A stretch of DNA of 64,000 bases from Psychrobacter sp. 28M-43. GTDB lineage: Bacteria; Pseudomonadota; Gammaproteobacteria; Pseudomonadales; Moraxellaceae. Each line of letters opens with the position of its first letter. Position 1 is the stretch's first letter. The position numbers and the translations under genes were made by a program. This document shows positions 46,836 through 55,446 of this stretch, piece after piece. Under the pieces are notes generated by a model that ran no database searches, had not been told where the DNA came from, and saw nothing but the letters and a program-made list of their open reading frames with translations. The stretch spans positions 2,232,001 through 2,296,000 of the forward strand of contig NZ_CP061739.1 of NCBI RefSeq assembly GCF_014770435.1. Reading direction: 5' to 3'.

Positions 46836-48494
46836 ATGTCAATTGTAAATCAATTTAAGACCCATGAGGTGCAGAATCAACCTTTTGCCTTAGCCAATTA
46901 TAATGCATGGGAAACAGATACAGCGCTCAAAGAAGCGGTCGCACGAGAGGGTGCTGCTTGGGCAGAAAATCACTTGAAAGAGTTTGGCGCACTGACTGGT
47001 GGAGATCTGATCAACAGCGGATTCTTGGCCAATGAAAACAAGCCTAAACTGCGCAGCTTTGACAGCTATGGTCGGCGTATAGATGAAGTAGAGTTTCATC
47101 CGGCTTACCATGATTTGATGCATGCAGGGATGAAATATGGCATGAGCAACTTTGCTTGGCGCAATGAAGATCGTGATAGTGCCCATGTGGCTCGAGCGGC
47201 AGTCATGTATCTCGGCTCACAGCCTGAGGCTGGGTTTGGTTGTCCCATGTCTATGAGCTATGCTGCTATCCCTGCCCTACGTCATTCGCCAGTGCTGGCC
47301 GAAAAATGGCTGCCCAAGCTATTATCCGCACACTATGATCCGCGCAGCTTGCCCATGGAAGAAAAGCTAGGCTGTACGATGGGCATGGGTATGACAGAAA
47401 AACAAGGTGGATCAGACTTACGCCGCAATACGACTCGGGCTATACGACAAGAAGATGGCTCTTATGAAATCATTGGGCATAAATGGTTTTTCTCAGCGCC
47501 AATGTGTGATGCTCATCTCGTCTTGGCCCAATCTGACAGTGGTCCTAGTTGCTTTTTAGTACCACGCTTTCGGCCTGATGGGACACGCAATGCCGTACAA
47601 GTTCAACGCTTAAAAGATAAATTAGGAGATTGGGCAAACGCTTCCTCCGAGGTAGAGTTTCAAGGCGCATTCGGTGAGCTAGTAAGCATTGAAGGTCGCG
47701 GTATCCCTACCATTATCGAGATGGTCGCGCTAACCCGACTTGACTGTATGATTGGCTCCTCAGCTCAAATGCGCCAAGCGATCGTTCAAGCGATTCATCA
47801 CACCAGCCAGCGCGAAGCCTTTGGTAAATTATTAGTCAACCAACCTATTATGCGTAATGTGTTGGCAGATTTAGCCTTAGAGTCCGAAGCGGCTTTGGCT
47901 CTAACAATGCGTATTGCGCGCGCTGTTGATAGGATAGAAACAGACGCTCATGAAGCCGCGCTCGCTCGTATTGCTACTGCGATTGGAAAATACTGGATCT
48001 GCAAACGCGCGCCCGTTCTTATCAATGAGGCACAAGAATGCTTGGGCGGAAATGGCTATATCGAAGAGACTATTATGCCGCGTCTGTACAGGCAAGCGCC
48101 GCTAAACTCAATCTGGGAAGGCAGTGGCAATGTGCAGTGTCTAGATGTGCTGCGTGCATTAAAAAAAGAGCCAGAAACTCAGAGAGCTTTATTTAAGGAA
48201 CTGCAGCAGGCAGCAGGGAAAAATGCTGATTATGATGCAGAGTTAAACCTGCTGATAGAGCGATTTGAGGATACGCAAACCTTGGAGTTCCGTAGTCGCT
48301 ATGTGATTGAGCGCCTAGCATTGATGCTACAGGCTTCGATACTCTTACAGACTGAACATACGGAGATCGCTCATGCATTCTGTCGTTCTAGGATTGGGAA
48401 TGAGCATGGGCTGGCCTTTGGTACATTAAATCCTGATGCTCCCGTGGATTTATTGATCGAACGGGCGGCTGGCGCGACCAAAGCAGTTATCTAA
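46836..48494 (+). CDS. AidB-like acyl-CoA dehydrogenase
   Basis: FAD-dependent protein of 552 residues closely matching E. coli AidB blocks by eye: GMGMTEKQGGSDLRRNTTRA, GSYEIIGHKWFFSAPMCDAHLVLAQ, LDCMIGSSAQMRQAIVQA and YRQAPLNSIWEGSGNVQCLDVLRAL. AidB is part of the adaptive response to alkylation, binds DNA and has weak dehydrogenase activity. Here it is under a divergent PaaX-type regulator, which instead suggests a metabolic acyl-CoA role. A terminator follows. Confidence 0.9.
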   Translation: MSIVNQFKTHEVQNQPFALANYNAWETDTALKEAVAREGAAWAENHLKEFGALTGGDLINSGFLANENKPKLRSFDSYGRRIDEVEFHPAYHDLMHAGMKYGMSNFAWRNEDRDSAHVARAAVMYLGSQPEAGFGCPMSMSYAAIPALRHSPVLAEKWLPKLLSAHYDPRSLPMEEKLGCTMGMGMTEKQGGSDLRRNTTRAIRQEDGSYEIIGHKWFFSAPMCDAHLVLAQSDSGPSCFLVPRFRPDGTRNAVQVQRLKDKLGDWANASSEVEFQGAFGELVSIEGRGIPTIIEMVALTRLDCMIGSSAQMRQAIVQAIHHTSQREAFGKLLVNQPIMRNVLADLALESEAALALTMRIARAVDRIETDAHEAALARIATAIGKYWICKRAPVLINEAQECLGGNGYIEETIMPRLYRQAPLNSIWEGSGNVQCLDVLRALKKEPETQRALFKELQQAAGKNADYDAELNLLIERFEDTQTLEFRSRYVIERLALMLQASILLQTEHTEIAHAFCRSRIGNEHGLAFGTLNPDAPVDLLIERAAGATKAVI

Positions 48495-48518
48495 ATATAT
48501 TTGTATGTGTTAAATAGT

Positions 48519-48555
48519 CCTCTGCTACTGATTGGTGTCGTAGCAGAGGCTTTTG
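48519..48555 (+). terminator. intrinsic terminator after the AidB-like gene
   Basis: Perfect 10-bp stem CCTCTGCTAC/GTAGCAGAGG (48519-48528 and 48540-48549) with an 11-nt loop, followed by CTTTTG. The T-run is short but the stem is strong. Confidence 0.75.
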
Positions 48556-48617
48556 CATTTGATGTCAGTCACTTTCTTCTCAGCCATAACTGGCTAAATA
48601 ACGATCACATGACATCC

Positions 48618-48653
48618 TAAAAAAAGGCGCTTCTGAATTATAGAAACGCCTTA
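48618..48653 (-). terminator. intrinsic terminator of the MetAP gene
   Basis: On the minus strand AAGGCGTTTCT and AGAAGCGCCTT form a stem with one internal mismatch, followed by T7. It begins about 30 bp after the methionine aminopeptidase stop codon. Confidence 0.75.
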
Positions 48654-48681
48654 CCGAATCGTCGTTCAAATGTTAAATCGT

Positions 48682-49455
48682 TTAAATAAGCTCATCGTTT
48701 CGCAGAGTAAGAACTTCATAGCCGTCAGAAGTAACCGCAACTGTATGCTCCCACTGAGCAGATAATTTTTTATCATTGGTGATTACGGTCCAGCCATCTT
48801 TTTTGACTTTAACTTTGGCTTTACCTTGATTGACCATCGGTTCAATGGTAAATGTCATACCTTCTTGTAGGACTAGGCCTTTTCCTTGATGTCCGTAATG
48901 TAGAACTTGCGGTCCCTCATGCATTTCGCGTCCAATACCATGGCCACAATACTCTCGCACTACAGAATAGCCCTGCTGCTCAGCGTAACTTTGGATGGCA
49001 TAACCAACATCACCTAGCGTTGCTCCAGGTTTCACCACTCGTATTCCTTCCCACATGGCTTCATAGGTCTGATCAACCAAGCGTTTTGCAAGGGGCAACA
49101 CCTCACCTATCAAATACATTTTGCTAGAATCAGCGATAAAACCACCTTGTTCTAGGGTAATATCCACATTCACAATATTACCCGATTTGAGTATTTGCTG
49201 CTCTGAAGGAATACCATGACATACCACGTTATTCACCGAGGTATTTAATGCATACTGATAACCATACTGACCCTTACTGGCTGGACGTGCACCTAACTGA
49301 TCGACAATATAGTGCTCAGCAAGGTTATTGATGTCCATCGTAGAAGTACCGACTGCAATTTGCTCATCGAGATAATCAAAGACAAAGGCGAGAAGTCGTC
49401 CAGACTCGCGCATGATTTCCAATTCTGCTGCATTTTTAAGTATGACCTTATCCAT
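48682..49455 (-). CDS. map: methionine aminopeptidase, type I
   Basis: Removes the initiator Met from nascent proteins, cytoplasmic. All five metal ligands are visible: two Asp in VNVDITLEQGGFIADSSKM, His in YCGHGIGREMHEG, Glu in FTIEPMVNQG and Glu in QWEHTVAV. 257 residues is normal. It overlaps the upstream ParD-like gene by 8 bp, so translation is coupled. The usual housekeeping map lies near rpsB, so this copy may be an accessory paralogue; that is inference, because the rest of the genome is not visible. Confidence 0.93.
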   Translation of the reverse strand: MDKVILKNAAELEIMRESGRLLAFVFDYLDEQIAVGTSTMDINNLAEHYIVDQLGARPASKGQYGYQYALNTSVNNVVCHGIPSEQQILKSGNIVNVDITLEQGGFIADSSKMYLIGEVLPLAKRLVDQTYEAMWEGIRVVKPGATLGDVGYAIQSYAEQQGYSVVREYCGHGIGREMHEGPQVLHYGHQGKGLVLQEGMTFTIEPMVNQGKAKVKVKKDGWTVITNDKKLSAQWEHTVAVTSDGYEVLTLRNDELI

Positions 49456-49654
49456 CTATAAGGTTCCTTATATTGACATCAGCTTGTCTCATTTGCTCAT
49501 TGATAATTTGGTTGTAAGACATATTCGGGTTGGCTTCAGCAAGCATGCCTATCTTCATCCAGTATTCAGCTTGTGCGTTGATGGAGCGCACCATGACGGC
49601 ACTTGCTTTACGAATATCTTCATGCAGTTCATCATCAATTTTAACAATACCCAT
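49448..49654 (-). CDS. ParD-like antitoxin-type protein (ribbon-helix-helix)
   Basis: 68-residue protein (starting MGIVKIDDELHEDIRKAS) fitting the ParD-like family of small ribbon-helix-helix proteins. The beta-strand VKIDDELHEDI is followed by two helices (SINAQAEYWMKIGMLAEANP, YNQIINEQM). It overlaps the MetAP gene by 8 bp and is preceded by an operator-like palindrome, so an autorepressor is likely. No classic ParE/RelE toxin is encoded beside it; the coupled gene is a methionine aminopeptidase. Confidence 0.85.
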   Translation of the reverse strand: MGIVKIDDELHEDIRKASAVMVRSINAQAEYWMKIGMLAEANPNMSYNQIINEQMRQADVNIRNLIDG

Positions 49655-49666
49655 AAAAACACCTTA

Positions 49667-49694
49667 ATATACGAAACGTATATGAATCGTATAT
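49667..49694. promoter_or_regulatory. operator-like repeats upstream of the ParD-like gene
   Basis: ATATACG-AAA-CGTATAT (49667-49683) is a perfect 7-3-7 palindrome, and a third CGTATAT half-site lies 11 bp further (49688-49694). It begins 13 bp upstream of the ParD-like start, where a ribbon-helix-helix repressor would block transcription. The half-site spacing equals one helical turn. Confidence 0.7.
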
Positions 49695-49790
49695 CTATTT
49701 TTGTATGGTTGCAAGAAATTATGTATCGCTTGAGCTCAGTTTCCTTATATCGAAATTATTTGAATTAAACTATAGCTTGATACTGATAGC

Positions 49791-49818
49791 AAAAAACCAC
49801 CTATCAAGGTGGTTTTTT
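49791..49818. terminator. strong intrinsic terminator
   Basis: AAAAAACCACCT pairs exactly with AGGTGGTTTTTT around a 4-nt loop. It lies about 50 bp past the YjiH-like gene stop (minus strand). It also faces the plus strand with a T-run. Confidence 0.9.
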
Positions 49819-49870
49819 GCGTCTGATTTTTTGTTCAGATGTGGTGTAGCCGACTTTTAGAAATTTCTAT

Positions 49871-51274
49871 TTAAAAAATCATGTGAGCACATACCGCAAT
49901 AATTGGTAATGAGATGATTGTTCTCAATAGAAAAATGACTAATAACTGAAAAAAGCTCACCGGAATTTTTGTCCCTAAAATCAATCCGCCAACTTCTGAC
50001 ATATAGATCAGTTGAGACACTGACAAGCAAGCGATAACAAATCGCGTTAACTCTGACTCTATTGAAGAACCGATAATAGCCGGCAAGAACATATCTGCAA
50101 AACCCACCATGATCGTTTTTGACATTTCTGCGGCAAAAGGTATGTTCAATAACTCTAAGAATGGAATAAATGGCATACCTAAATAATCAAATACAGGTGT
50201 TTCTTCTGCAACGATCAAACCCATCGTGCCGATTGCCATAACGACAGGCAATATCCCAATCCACATATCCAAAATATTCTTTAGACCATCTCTTAAGAAA
50301 GTAAGAAAACTTGGACTCTTATCTGCTTTTTGGACAGCTTTATGTAAACTGTGGGTAAATAGTGTTTTTCCTTCGGGAATGGTTTCATGATCTCTATCAC
50401 TGTTTTCGATAGTATAAGTATCTTCAATTCTAGATAAAGGCAATAACCTTGGGACTATTAGCGCACAAACAATCCCGCATAAAGCAACGACCCCAATCAT
50501 ATTGATAAAGTAGCTCTCGAGCTTAACCTGAGAGATGACAACCAAACAGAATGTAATCGACACTGCTGAAAAACTTGTCGCGATAATTGCCGCTTCTTTT
50601 TTGGTATAGAACCCACCTTCCAATTGTTTATCGGTTAATAAGACACCGATAGTGCCATCACCCAACCATGACGTTAAACAATCTACAGATGACCTACCTG
50701 GTAAGCCAAATAAAGGTCTCATCACTTTACTTAGTAGAACCCCGAAGAATTCTAATAAGCCAAAATCAAGCAATAACGGTAGCAGTAATCCAGCTAAGAA
50801 AAATACAATAAAAAGTATTGGCATTAACTCATATAATATTAAGCCGCCAATATTGTCTGAATATATTGCCTCAAACCCAAATTTAAAATAGGTCACAACA
50901 ACGAAGAACGCACCAAGCATCCTAATAACAAGCCAAGGCGTTGTAACGTTTAATAAGTTATTCAAAAACGCATTATTCAGAATAAATGCAGGTTTCATGA
51001 TTTTAGTATATAAGGTACAACACAAGGTAATCATGATTGAGGTGACAACCAATAACGGCAAAAGGTCGCCGATATAACCCTGTATATAATCCTTCAATAC
51101 AGATATAGGAATGGTAAATCCTTCTGCATAGGTGACAAACTGACCATCCACATAGGGAATTGGAAATACGAAAAGCATCAAACCTATAATAGAGGGGATA
51201 AAGAACTTCAAAAACTGTCTGATATTGATACCGCTAATATCTCGACTTGCAGCGCTGGCTTTAATAATGTCCAT
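49871..51274 (-). CDS. YjiH family membrane transporter (nucleoside-recognition gate domain)
   Basis: 467-residue polytopic membrane protein with about eleven hydrophobic segments. The repeats GLPGRSSVDCLTSWLGDGTIGVLLTDKQ and FADMFLPAIIGSSIESELTRFVIACLSVSQLIYMSEVG contain the gate-domain patterns of the YjiH group. Substrate unproven. Position after ornithine cyclodeaminase and arginase on the same strand suggests movement of arginine, ornithine or proline. The 3' end has a strong terminator. Confidence 0.85.
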   Translation of the reverse strand: MDIIKASAASRDISGINIRQFLKFFIPSIIGLMLFVFPIPYVDGQFVTYAEGFTIPISVLKDYIQGYIGDLLPLLVVTSIMITLCCTLYTKIMKPAFILNNAFLNNLLNVTTPWLVIRMLGAFFVVVTYFKFGFEAIYSDNIGGLILYELMPILFIVFFLAGLLLPLLLDFGLLEFFGVLLSKVMRPLFGLPGRSSVDCLTSWLGDGTIGVLLTDKQLEGGFYTKKEAAIIATSFSAVSITFCLVVISQVKLESYFINMIGVVALCGIVCALIVPRLLPLSRIEDTYTIENSDRDHETIPEGKTLFTHSLHKAVQKADKSPSFLTFLRDGLKNILDMWIGILPVVMAIGTMGLIVAEETPVFDYLGMPFIPFLELLNIPFAAEMSKTIMVGFADMFLPAIIGSSIESELTRFVIACLSVSQLIYMSEVGGLILGTKIPVSFFQLLVIFLLRTIISLPIIAVCAHMIF

Positions 51275-51370
51275 ATTATTTTTACTCGCAGTCCCTTTTT
51301 AACCAACCTAAAGAAGGTTTTAACAAACCTCTTTAGGCTAGATTCTGTTATTCATTTTGAATATTCAGTA

Positions 51371-52387
51371 CTAGTAATTGCTCAAAAGTGTGTGGGTCAC
51401 TTTCTCTAAAATTTTAAATATTCTGGTCGAGTCATCTTTTGAGTTGTTATACAAAGGATTTATCTCTGCCATCTCCCAGCAGCATACTTTCTTGTTCTTA
51501 ATTAACTCTATGTTAAGTTGCATCGCTTGCTCGTATGACAGGCCATTCATTGCAGGCGTACCGGTGCCTGGCACATATAAAGGGTCGACACTATCAACAT
51601 CGAACGACACATAAATATGATCGCAATATTCTAGTTTTTTGAAGATTTCCTCTACGGTAGAACTGATGCCTTTTTGAGTTATCTCAGCCACGCTATATAA
51701 AGGGATTTTATGTCTTCTAATTAGATCCATCTCTTCTTCTTGATAGTCTCTAACCGCACAAAAAACCACGTTTTCTGGCTTAATTGATGGCTCGCTCGAT
51801 GCCATAAACTTCAACTTTTCCCAATACTCTTTTTCTTTTTCAGAAAGCTCGTTACGCTGACATTCCAAATTATCAATGGCACAAGCCATCGCCAAAGGCA
51901 TGCCATGCATATTTCCTGATCCGCTGGTATATGGTGAATGGAAATCAGCGTGTGCGTCTATATAAACCACGCCAATTTCCGCATCAGGATGCGCCATTTT
52001 TAGACCATGCATCGTGCCTGCGCAGCTAGAATGATCACCTGCGATAACAATCGGAAATTGATTTTCATTTCTTATATCTTTGATTTTATGCGCCAATTTA
52101 GAAATAACAGGCTCAATTACATCGGCGTATTTTGCATGCTTAAATGGTGACTCTTCTTCATGTATATATTCATTTTTTATACTATCAAGTTGCAATTTTT
52201 CATAGTAGTCTGCATTCATCTCTTTTGATGATGCACGCAATGCATCGATTCCTAATGACGCGCCTTTTTTATGCCCTGCGACATCTGAATAAACTTCTAC
52301 TATTCGCACGTTTTTCATTAAATCATTCATTATTTTGTCTCTATTAAATAAAACAATTCTTTCATCATTTGAGTCCAAATCTGGCAT
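51371..52387 (-). CDS. arginase (ureohydrolase family)
   Basis: Mn-dependent hydrolase converting arginine to ornithine and urea. Metal motifs are IAGDHSSCAG, YIDAHADFH and SFDVDSVDP, and the arginase-type substrate loop SGSGNMHGMPLA is present, which argues against agmatinase. 338 residues is slightly long because of an N-terminal extension. I keep the ATG at 52387 because AGGAG lies 4 nt upstream, although an internal Met at 52330 begins the conserved fold. It follows ornithine cyclodeaminase by 30 bp and precedes the permease. Confidence 0.9.
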   Translation of the reverse strand: MPDLDSNDERIVLFNRDKIMNDLMKNVRIVEVYSDVAGHKKGASLGIDALRASSKEMNADYYEKLQLDSIKNEYIHEEESPFKHAKYADVIEPVISKLAHKIKDIRNENQFPIVIAGDHSSCAGTMHGLKMAHPDAEIGVVYIDAHADFHSPYTSGSGNMHGMPLAMACAIDNLECQRNELSEKEKEYWEKLKFMASSEPSIKPENVVFCAVRDYQEEEMDLIRRHKIPLYSVAEITQKGISSTVEEIFKKLEYCDHIYVSFDVDSVDPLYVPGTGTPAMNGLSYEQAMQLNIELIKNKKVCCWEMAEINPLYNNSKDDSTRIFKILEKVTHTLLSNY

Positions 52388-52417
52388 TGAACTCCTATTT
52401 TTCTAGATTCAAACGAC

Positions 52418-53512
52418 TTATGATGCGGCCATCGCTTCATCCGTCTCTAGGCTACGATCTTTGCTATGAGCTTTGACTACCGAATAGAGGTTTTTAGGGT
52501 CTTGTTGCTGAGGAATCAAGTCAAGCAGCTCATATGCATCCTGTTTTTTAATCAAATCACGCAAAAATACCAAAGCCGTAAAGTCTTCTGAGGCAAAACC
52601 AACACCATCAAATACAACCAAGTTATCCTCATTAGTGCGTACTTCTTTCTCACCGTTTACGATGCGGTGAAACTCTGTCACAGGGAAATCTTGAGAGAGC
52701 TGTTGAATGTCGCCTTCAATACGAGTTTGTGGTTCAAACTCTACAATCACATGATCGGCTCTTAACAAGATATTGGCATCTAGCTCTGTTTTGCCAGGAC
52801 AGTCACCACCAATAGCGTTAATATAGACGCCTTTTTTGACCATATCATCACGAAGAATGGTGGCGTTTTTCTTATCTGCAGTACAGGTAGTGATGATATC
52901 TGCGCCTTCAACTGCTTCTTCTACCGTTTTGCAAATAGTAATCTCTAGACCTGAATCAGCAAGGTTATGCGCTACTTTTTCAGATGCGGCTGGGTCGACA
53001 TCATACAAACGCACTTTTGAGATACCCACGACTGCCTTCATACCCATTGCTTGGAACTCACCCTGAGCACCATTACCGATAAGCGCTAAAGACTGGGCGT
53101 TTTTAGGCGCACAATGTTTGGCAACCAGTGCAGAAGTCGCTGCCGTACGTAAGGCAGTCAAGATACACATCTCTGTCAGCAGAATGGGATAGCCGGTATC
53201 GACATCAGACAATAAGCCAAAAGCGGCTACCGTCTGCAAATCGCGCTTGGTGTTGATTGGATGGCCATTGACATATTTGCACGCAAACATTTCACCATCG
53301 CTGACAGGCATCAACTCTATGACGCCGTCTTTGGAATGAGAAGCAAAACGACTGGATTTTTCAAAACTATCCCAACGAGAAAAATCTTGTTCTAAAGCAT
53401 CTACCAATTCTTTTATCGTCTGTTCTATACCATAATTACTAATGATTTCAGCCATCGCCTGTACGCTAACAAATGGCACACCCTGCTTCTGTGATACGAT
53501 AAATTTAGACAT
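52418..53512 (-). CDS. ornithine cyclodeaminase
   Basis: NAD-dependent enzyme converting ornithine to proline and ammonia. The family blocks include MPVSDGEMFACKYVNGHP, LTALRTAATSALVAKHCAP, the Rossmann motif ALIGNGAQGEFQAMG and EGADIITTCTADK. 364 residues is normal for the bacterial form. It has GGAG upstream. Together with arginase it completes a two-step arginine to proline route. It is divergent from an Lrp-type regulator across a dyad. Confidence 0.92.
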   Translation of the reverse strand: MSKFIVSQKQGVPFVSVQAMAEIISNYGIEQTIKELVDALEQDFSRWDSFEKSSRFASHSKDGVIELMPVSDGEMFACKYVNGHPINTKRDLQTVAAFGLLSDVDTGYPILLTEMCILTALRTAATSALVAKHCAPKNAQSLALIGNGAQGEFQAMGMKAVVGISKVRLYDVDPAASEKVAHNLADSGLEITICKTVEEAVEGADIITTCTADKKNATILRDDMVKKGVYINAIGGDCPGKTELDANILLRADHVIVEFEPQTRIEGDIQQLSQDFPVTEFHRIVNGEKEVRTNEDNLVVFDGVGFASEDFTALVFLRDLIKKQDAYELLDLIPQQQDPKNLYSVVKAHSKDRSLETDEAMAAS

Positions 53513-53550
53513 TAATTTTGCTCCATTCCTTGAATATTATTTATTTAACC

Positions 53551-53581
53551 GACAATTAATATGCTACCAATTATAATTGTC
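53551..53581. promoter_or_regulatory. dyad between the Lrp gene and ornithine cyclodeaminase
   Basis: GACAATTA (53551-53558) and TAATTGTC (53574-53581) form a perfect inverted repeat with a 15-bp centre, located 40 bp upstream of the cyclodeaminase gene. Spacing and position suggest an operator for the divergent Lrp-type regulator. Confidence 0.55.
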
Positions 53582-53680
53582 AGTTAAAATGTCAATAATT
53601 TACTAAATATGGACATTTTTTTGACACATTGTTAGGTGTTACTTAGCATAATGTCAAAATCCAATGAAGGAAGCATTTTT

Positions 53681-54112
53681 ATGGCGTATTACACTTATGA
53701 CTCTTTAGATAGCGAACTGATATCCGAACTTCGACAAGATGGTCGAGCAACCATCTCAAACCTGGCTAAAAAACTTAAAGTCTCTCGTGCCACTGTCCAA
53801 AACAGATTGGATAGACTGATTCACAACGGTGCTATTTTAGGATTTACGATTCGAGTGCATGAGGCACTAGATAAAGAAACAGTCAAAGCGATGATGATGA
53901 TTGAAGTAACAGGAAAGTCTACTTCACAAGTAATTAGGAAACTGCGAGGTATCCCGCAATTGATTAAGTTACATACAACCAATGGAGCATGGGACTTGGT
54001 AGGAGAGATACACACGACAAGCTTGAGGGAATTTGATGAAGTGCTGCGTCAAGTCAGAGAAATTGATGGTATTTTGAATAGTGAAACAAGTGTTCTGCTT
54101 TCGAGTTTGTAA
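53681..54112 (+). CDS. Lrp/AsnC family transcriptional regulator
   Basis: Amino-acid-responsive regulator. The helix-turn-helix is ATISNLAKKLKVSRATVQNRLDRLIHNGAI, followed by the RAM effector domain (MMMIEVTGKSTSQVIRKLRGIP). The frame starts at GTG 53636, but Lrp proteins normally begin about here and AAGGA lies 9 nt before the ATG at 53681. It is divergent from the ornithine cyclodeaminase/arginase/permease operon, its probable target. Confidence 0.9.
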   Translation: MAYYTYDSLDSELISELRQDGRATISNLAKKLKVSRATVQNRLDRLIHNGAILGFTIRVHEALDKETVKAMMMIEVTGKSTSQVIRKLRGIPQLIKLHTTNGAWDLVGEIHTTSLREFDEVLRQVREIDGILNSETSVLLSSL

Positions 54113-54267
54113 TGTCATTAAACTCACAATCGCATAAGCTATGCTGTTTATCTGATAGATATTAACTTAGGATGTTGTGATTAAGCCACCTGAAGGTAAG
54201 CGTAAAAAAAATATATTGGCGCTTTATAACCTAGATTTTTTAATTTTTATTTGACTGGTACAATAAA

Positions 54268-54301
54268 ACTAAAGAACGTATCTTTTACTACGTTCTTTAG
54301 T
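54268..54301. terminator. hairpin between converging Lrp and GntR genes
   Basis: Perfect 13-bp stem ACTAAAGAACGTA/TACGTTCTTTAGT with an 8-nt loop. On the minus strand it is followed by TTTATT, so it most likely terminates the GntR-type gene; the plus side has no T-run. Confidence 0.7.
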
Positions 54302-54383
54302 ATGAAAACACGATGATATCTTTAACTCAGACGATAGCCTATTTTAGCTTGAGACAAGAAATTCACTAACGACTTACTATTTA

Positions 54384-55109
54384 TTAAATAATATTAACTT
54401 CATAGCTGAACTTCTCTGCCATTCCATATGACTCTCTATATTCGATAGGATCACCTTCTAGACTCTTAGCAATACGGCATACCTTCACTAGGTTTTCTTG
54501 CTCATTATTATCTAAATAAGGGTCTACGTGATTGGCTACAAAAAATAAAGTCTCTACGGCAGATGAGACAAATTGGCCACACTTTGTATAATAAAACGGA
54601 TATAGCAAATTCTCAAAATCTTCAGGCTCTAGATTTACAAAGGCTTGATAACGACTCTTAGGTAACCAAATCTTTTCACTGAGTGACACTTTGCCTTCAA
54701 TAATGCGCACACGTTCTATATAAATGAGCGCTTTATTCTTACCAATATCTAGCTTTTCATTAATCTCTTCAATACCCTCTATTACCATGACCTTTTTGAC
54801 CACGCCTGTCGGTGTCGCATAGCAAGCATCTTTATCACGAAATTTAAAAAACCGTAATAATGAGCTTTCAAAATCTGGACGCTTTAGAAAGGTACCTCTG
54901 CCTTGATACTTGGTTAATACGCCATCGTCGACCAGCTTCTCAACCGCTTTTCGAACGGTTCCGACTGATACTTGATACTTGTCTGCAAATTCCTGCTCAG
55001 TCGGTAAAGGTGTGTTTTCGTCCCATTTACTTTCTGTCAATAAGGTCAAAATGTGCCATCGCACTTGCTCATACCGTGGTATTTTAAATTTTTCTAAGTT
55101 TTTTAGCAT
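54384..55109 (-). CDS. GntR family transcriptional regulator (HutC/UTRA type)
   Basis: 241 residues. The winged helix is PLPTEQEFADKYQVSVGTVRKAVEKLVDDGVLTKYQGRGTFL, followed by a UTRA-like ligand domain (VIEGIEEINEKLDIGKNKALIYIERVRIIEGKVSLSEKIWLP). It is divergent from the MatC-like permease at 55447 across 337 bp, so it probably senses the transported acid or a product of it. Confidence 0.9.
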   Translation of the reverse strand: MLKNLEKFKIPRYEQVRWHILTLLTESKWDENTPLPTEQEFADKYQVSVGTVRKAVEKLVDDGVLTKYQGRGTFLKRPDFESSLLRFFKFRDKDACYATPTGVVKKVMVIEGIEEINEKLDIGKNKALIYIERVRIIEGKVSLSEKIWLPKSRYQAFVNLEPEDFENLLYPFYYTKCGQFVSSAVETLFFVANHVDPYLDNNEQENLVKVCRIAKSLEGDPIEYRESYGMAEKFSYEVNII

Positions 55110-55446
55110 TATTTCACCACAATTTAAGGGGGTTATGAATTGTTCTACTGTTTTTAAGCATTGTTATCATTCTAGAGATTGGAATATAACGGAGTACTCT
55201 ATCTTAAGCGCTAAGAAAACCTTATATATCATTGCAATACTAACGACTGTCTAGCACTTTGTGGGCAATTTTATCTAATTCATATTACTTTTTTTGCTAT
55301 TATTCCACTTATTTATACGTGCATTTCAGGCTTATACGATTCTGTAATCTAGAAAGTTGTTTGTCAATATTCTCGTAATGCTCTTTACCTATAGAAGTCA
55401 ATACAGTTCTCTATAGAATTCATGTAGTTAAGTTCAAGGGACAGTA
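55110..55446. other. control region between GntR gene and permease
   Basis: 337 bp without a gene. AT-rich, with long T-rich stretches around 55270-55330. It should hold the promoters of both divergent genes, but no confident operator was identified. Confidence 0.4.
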
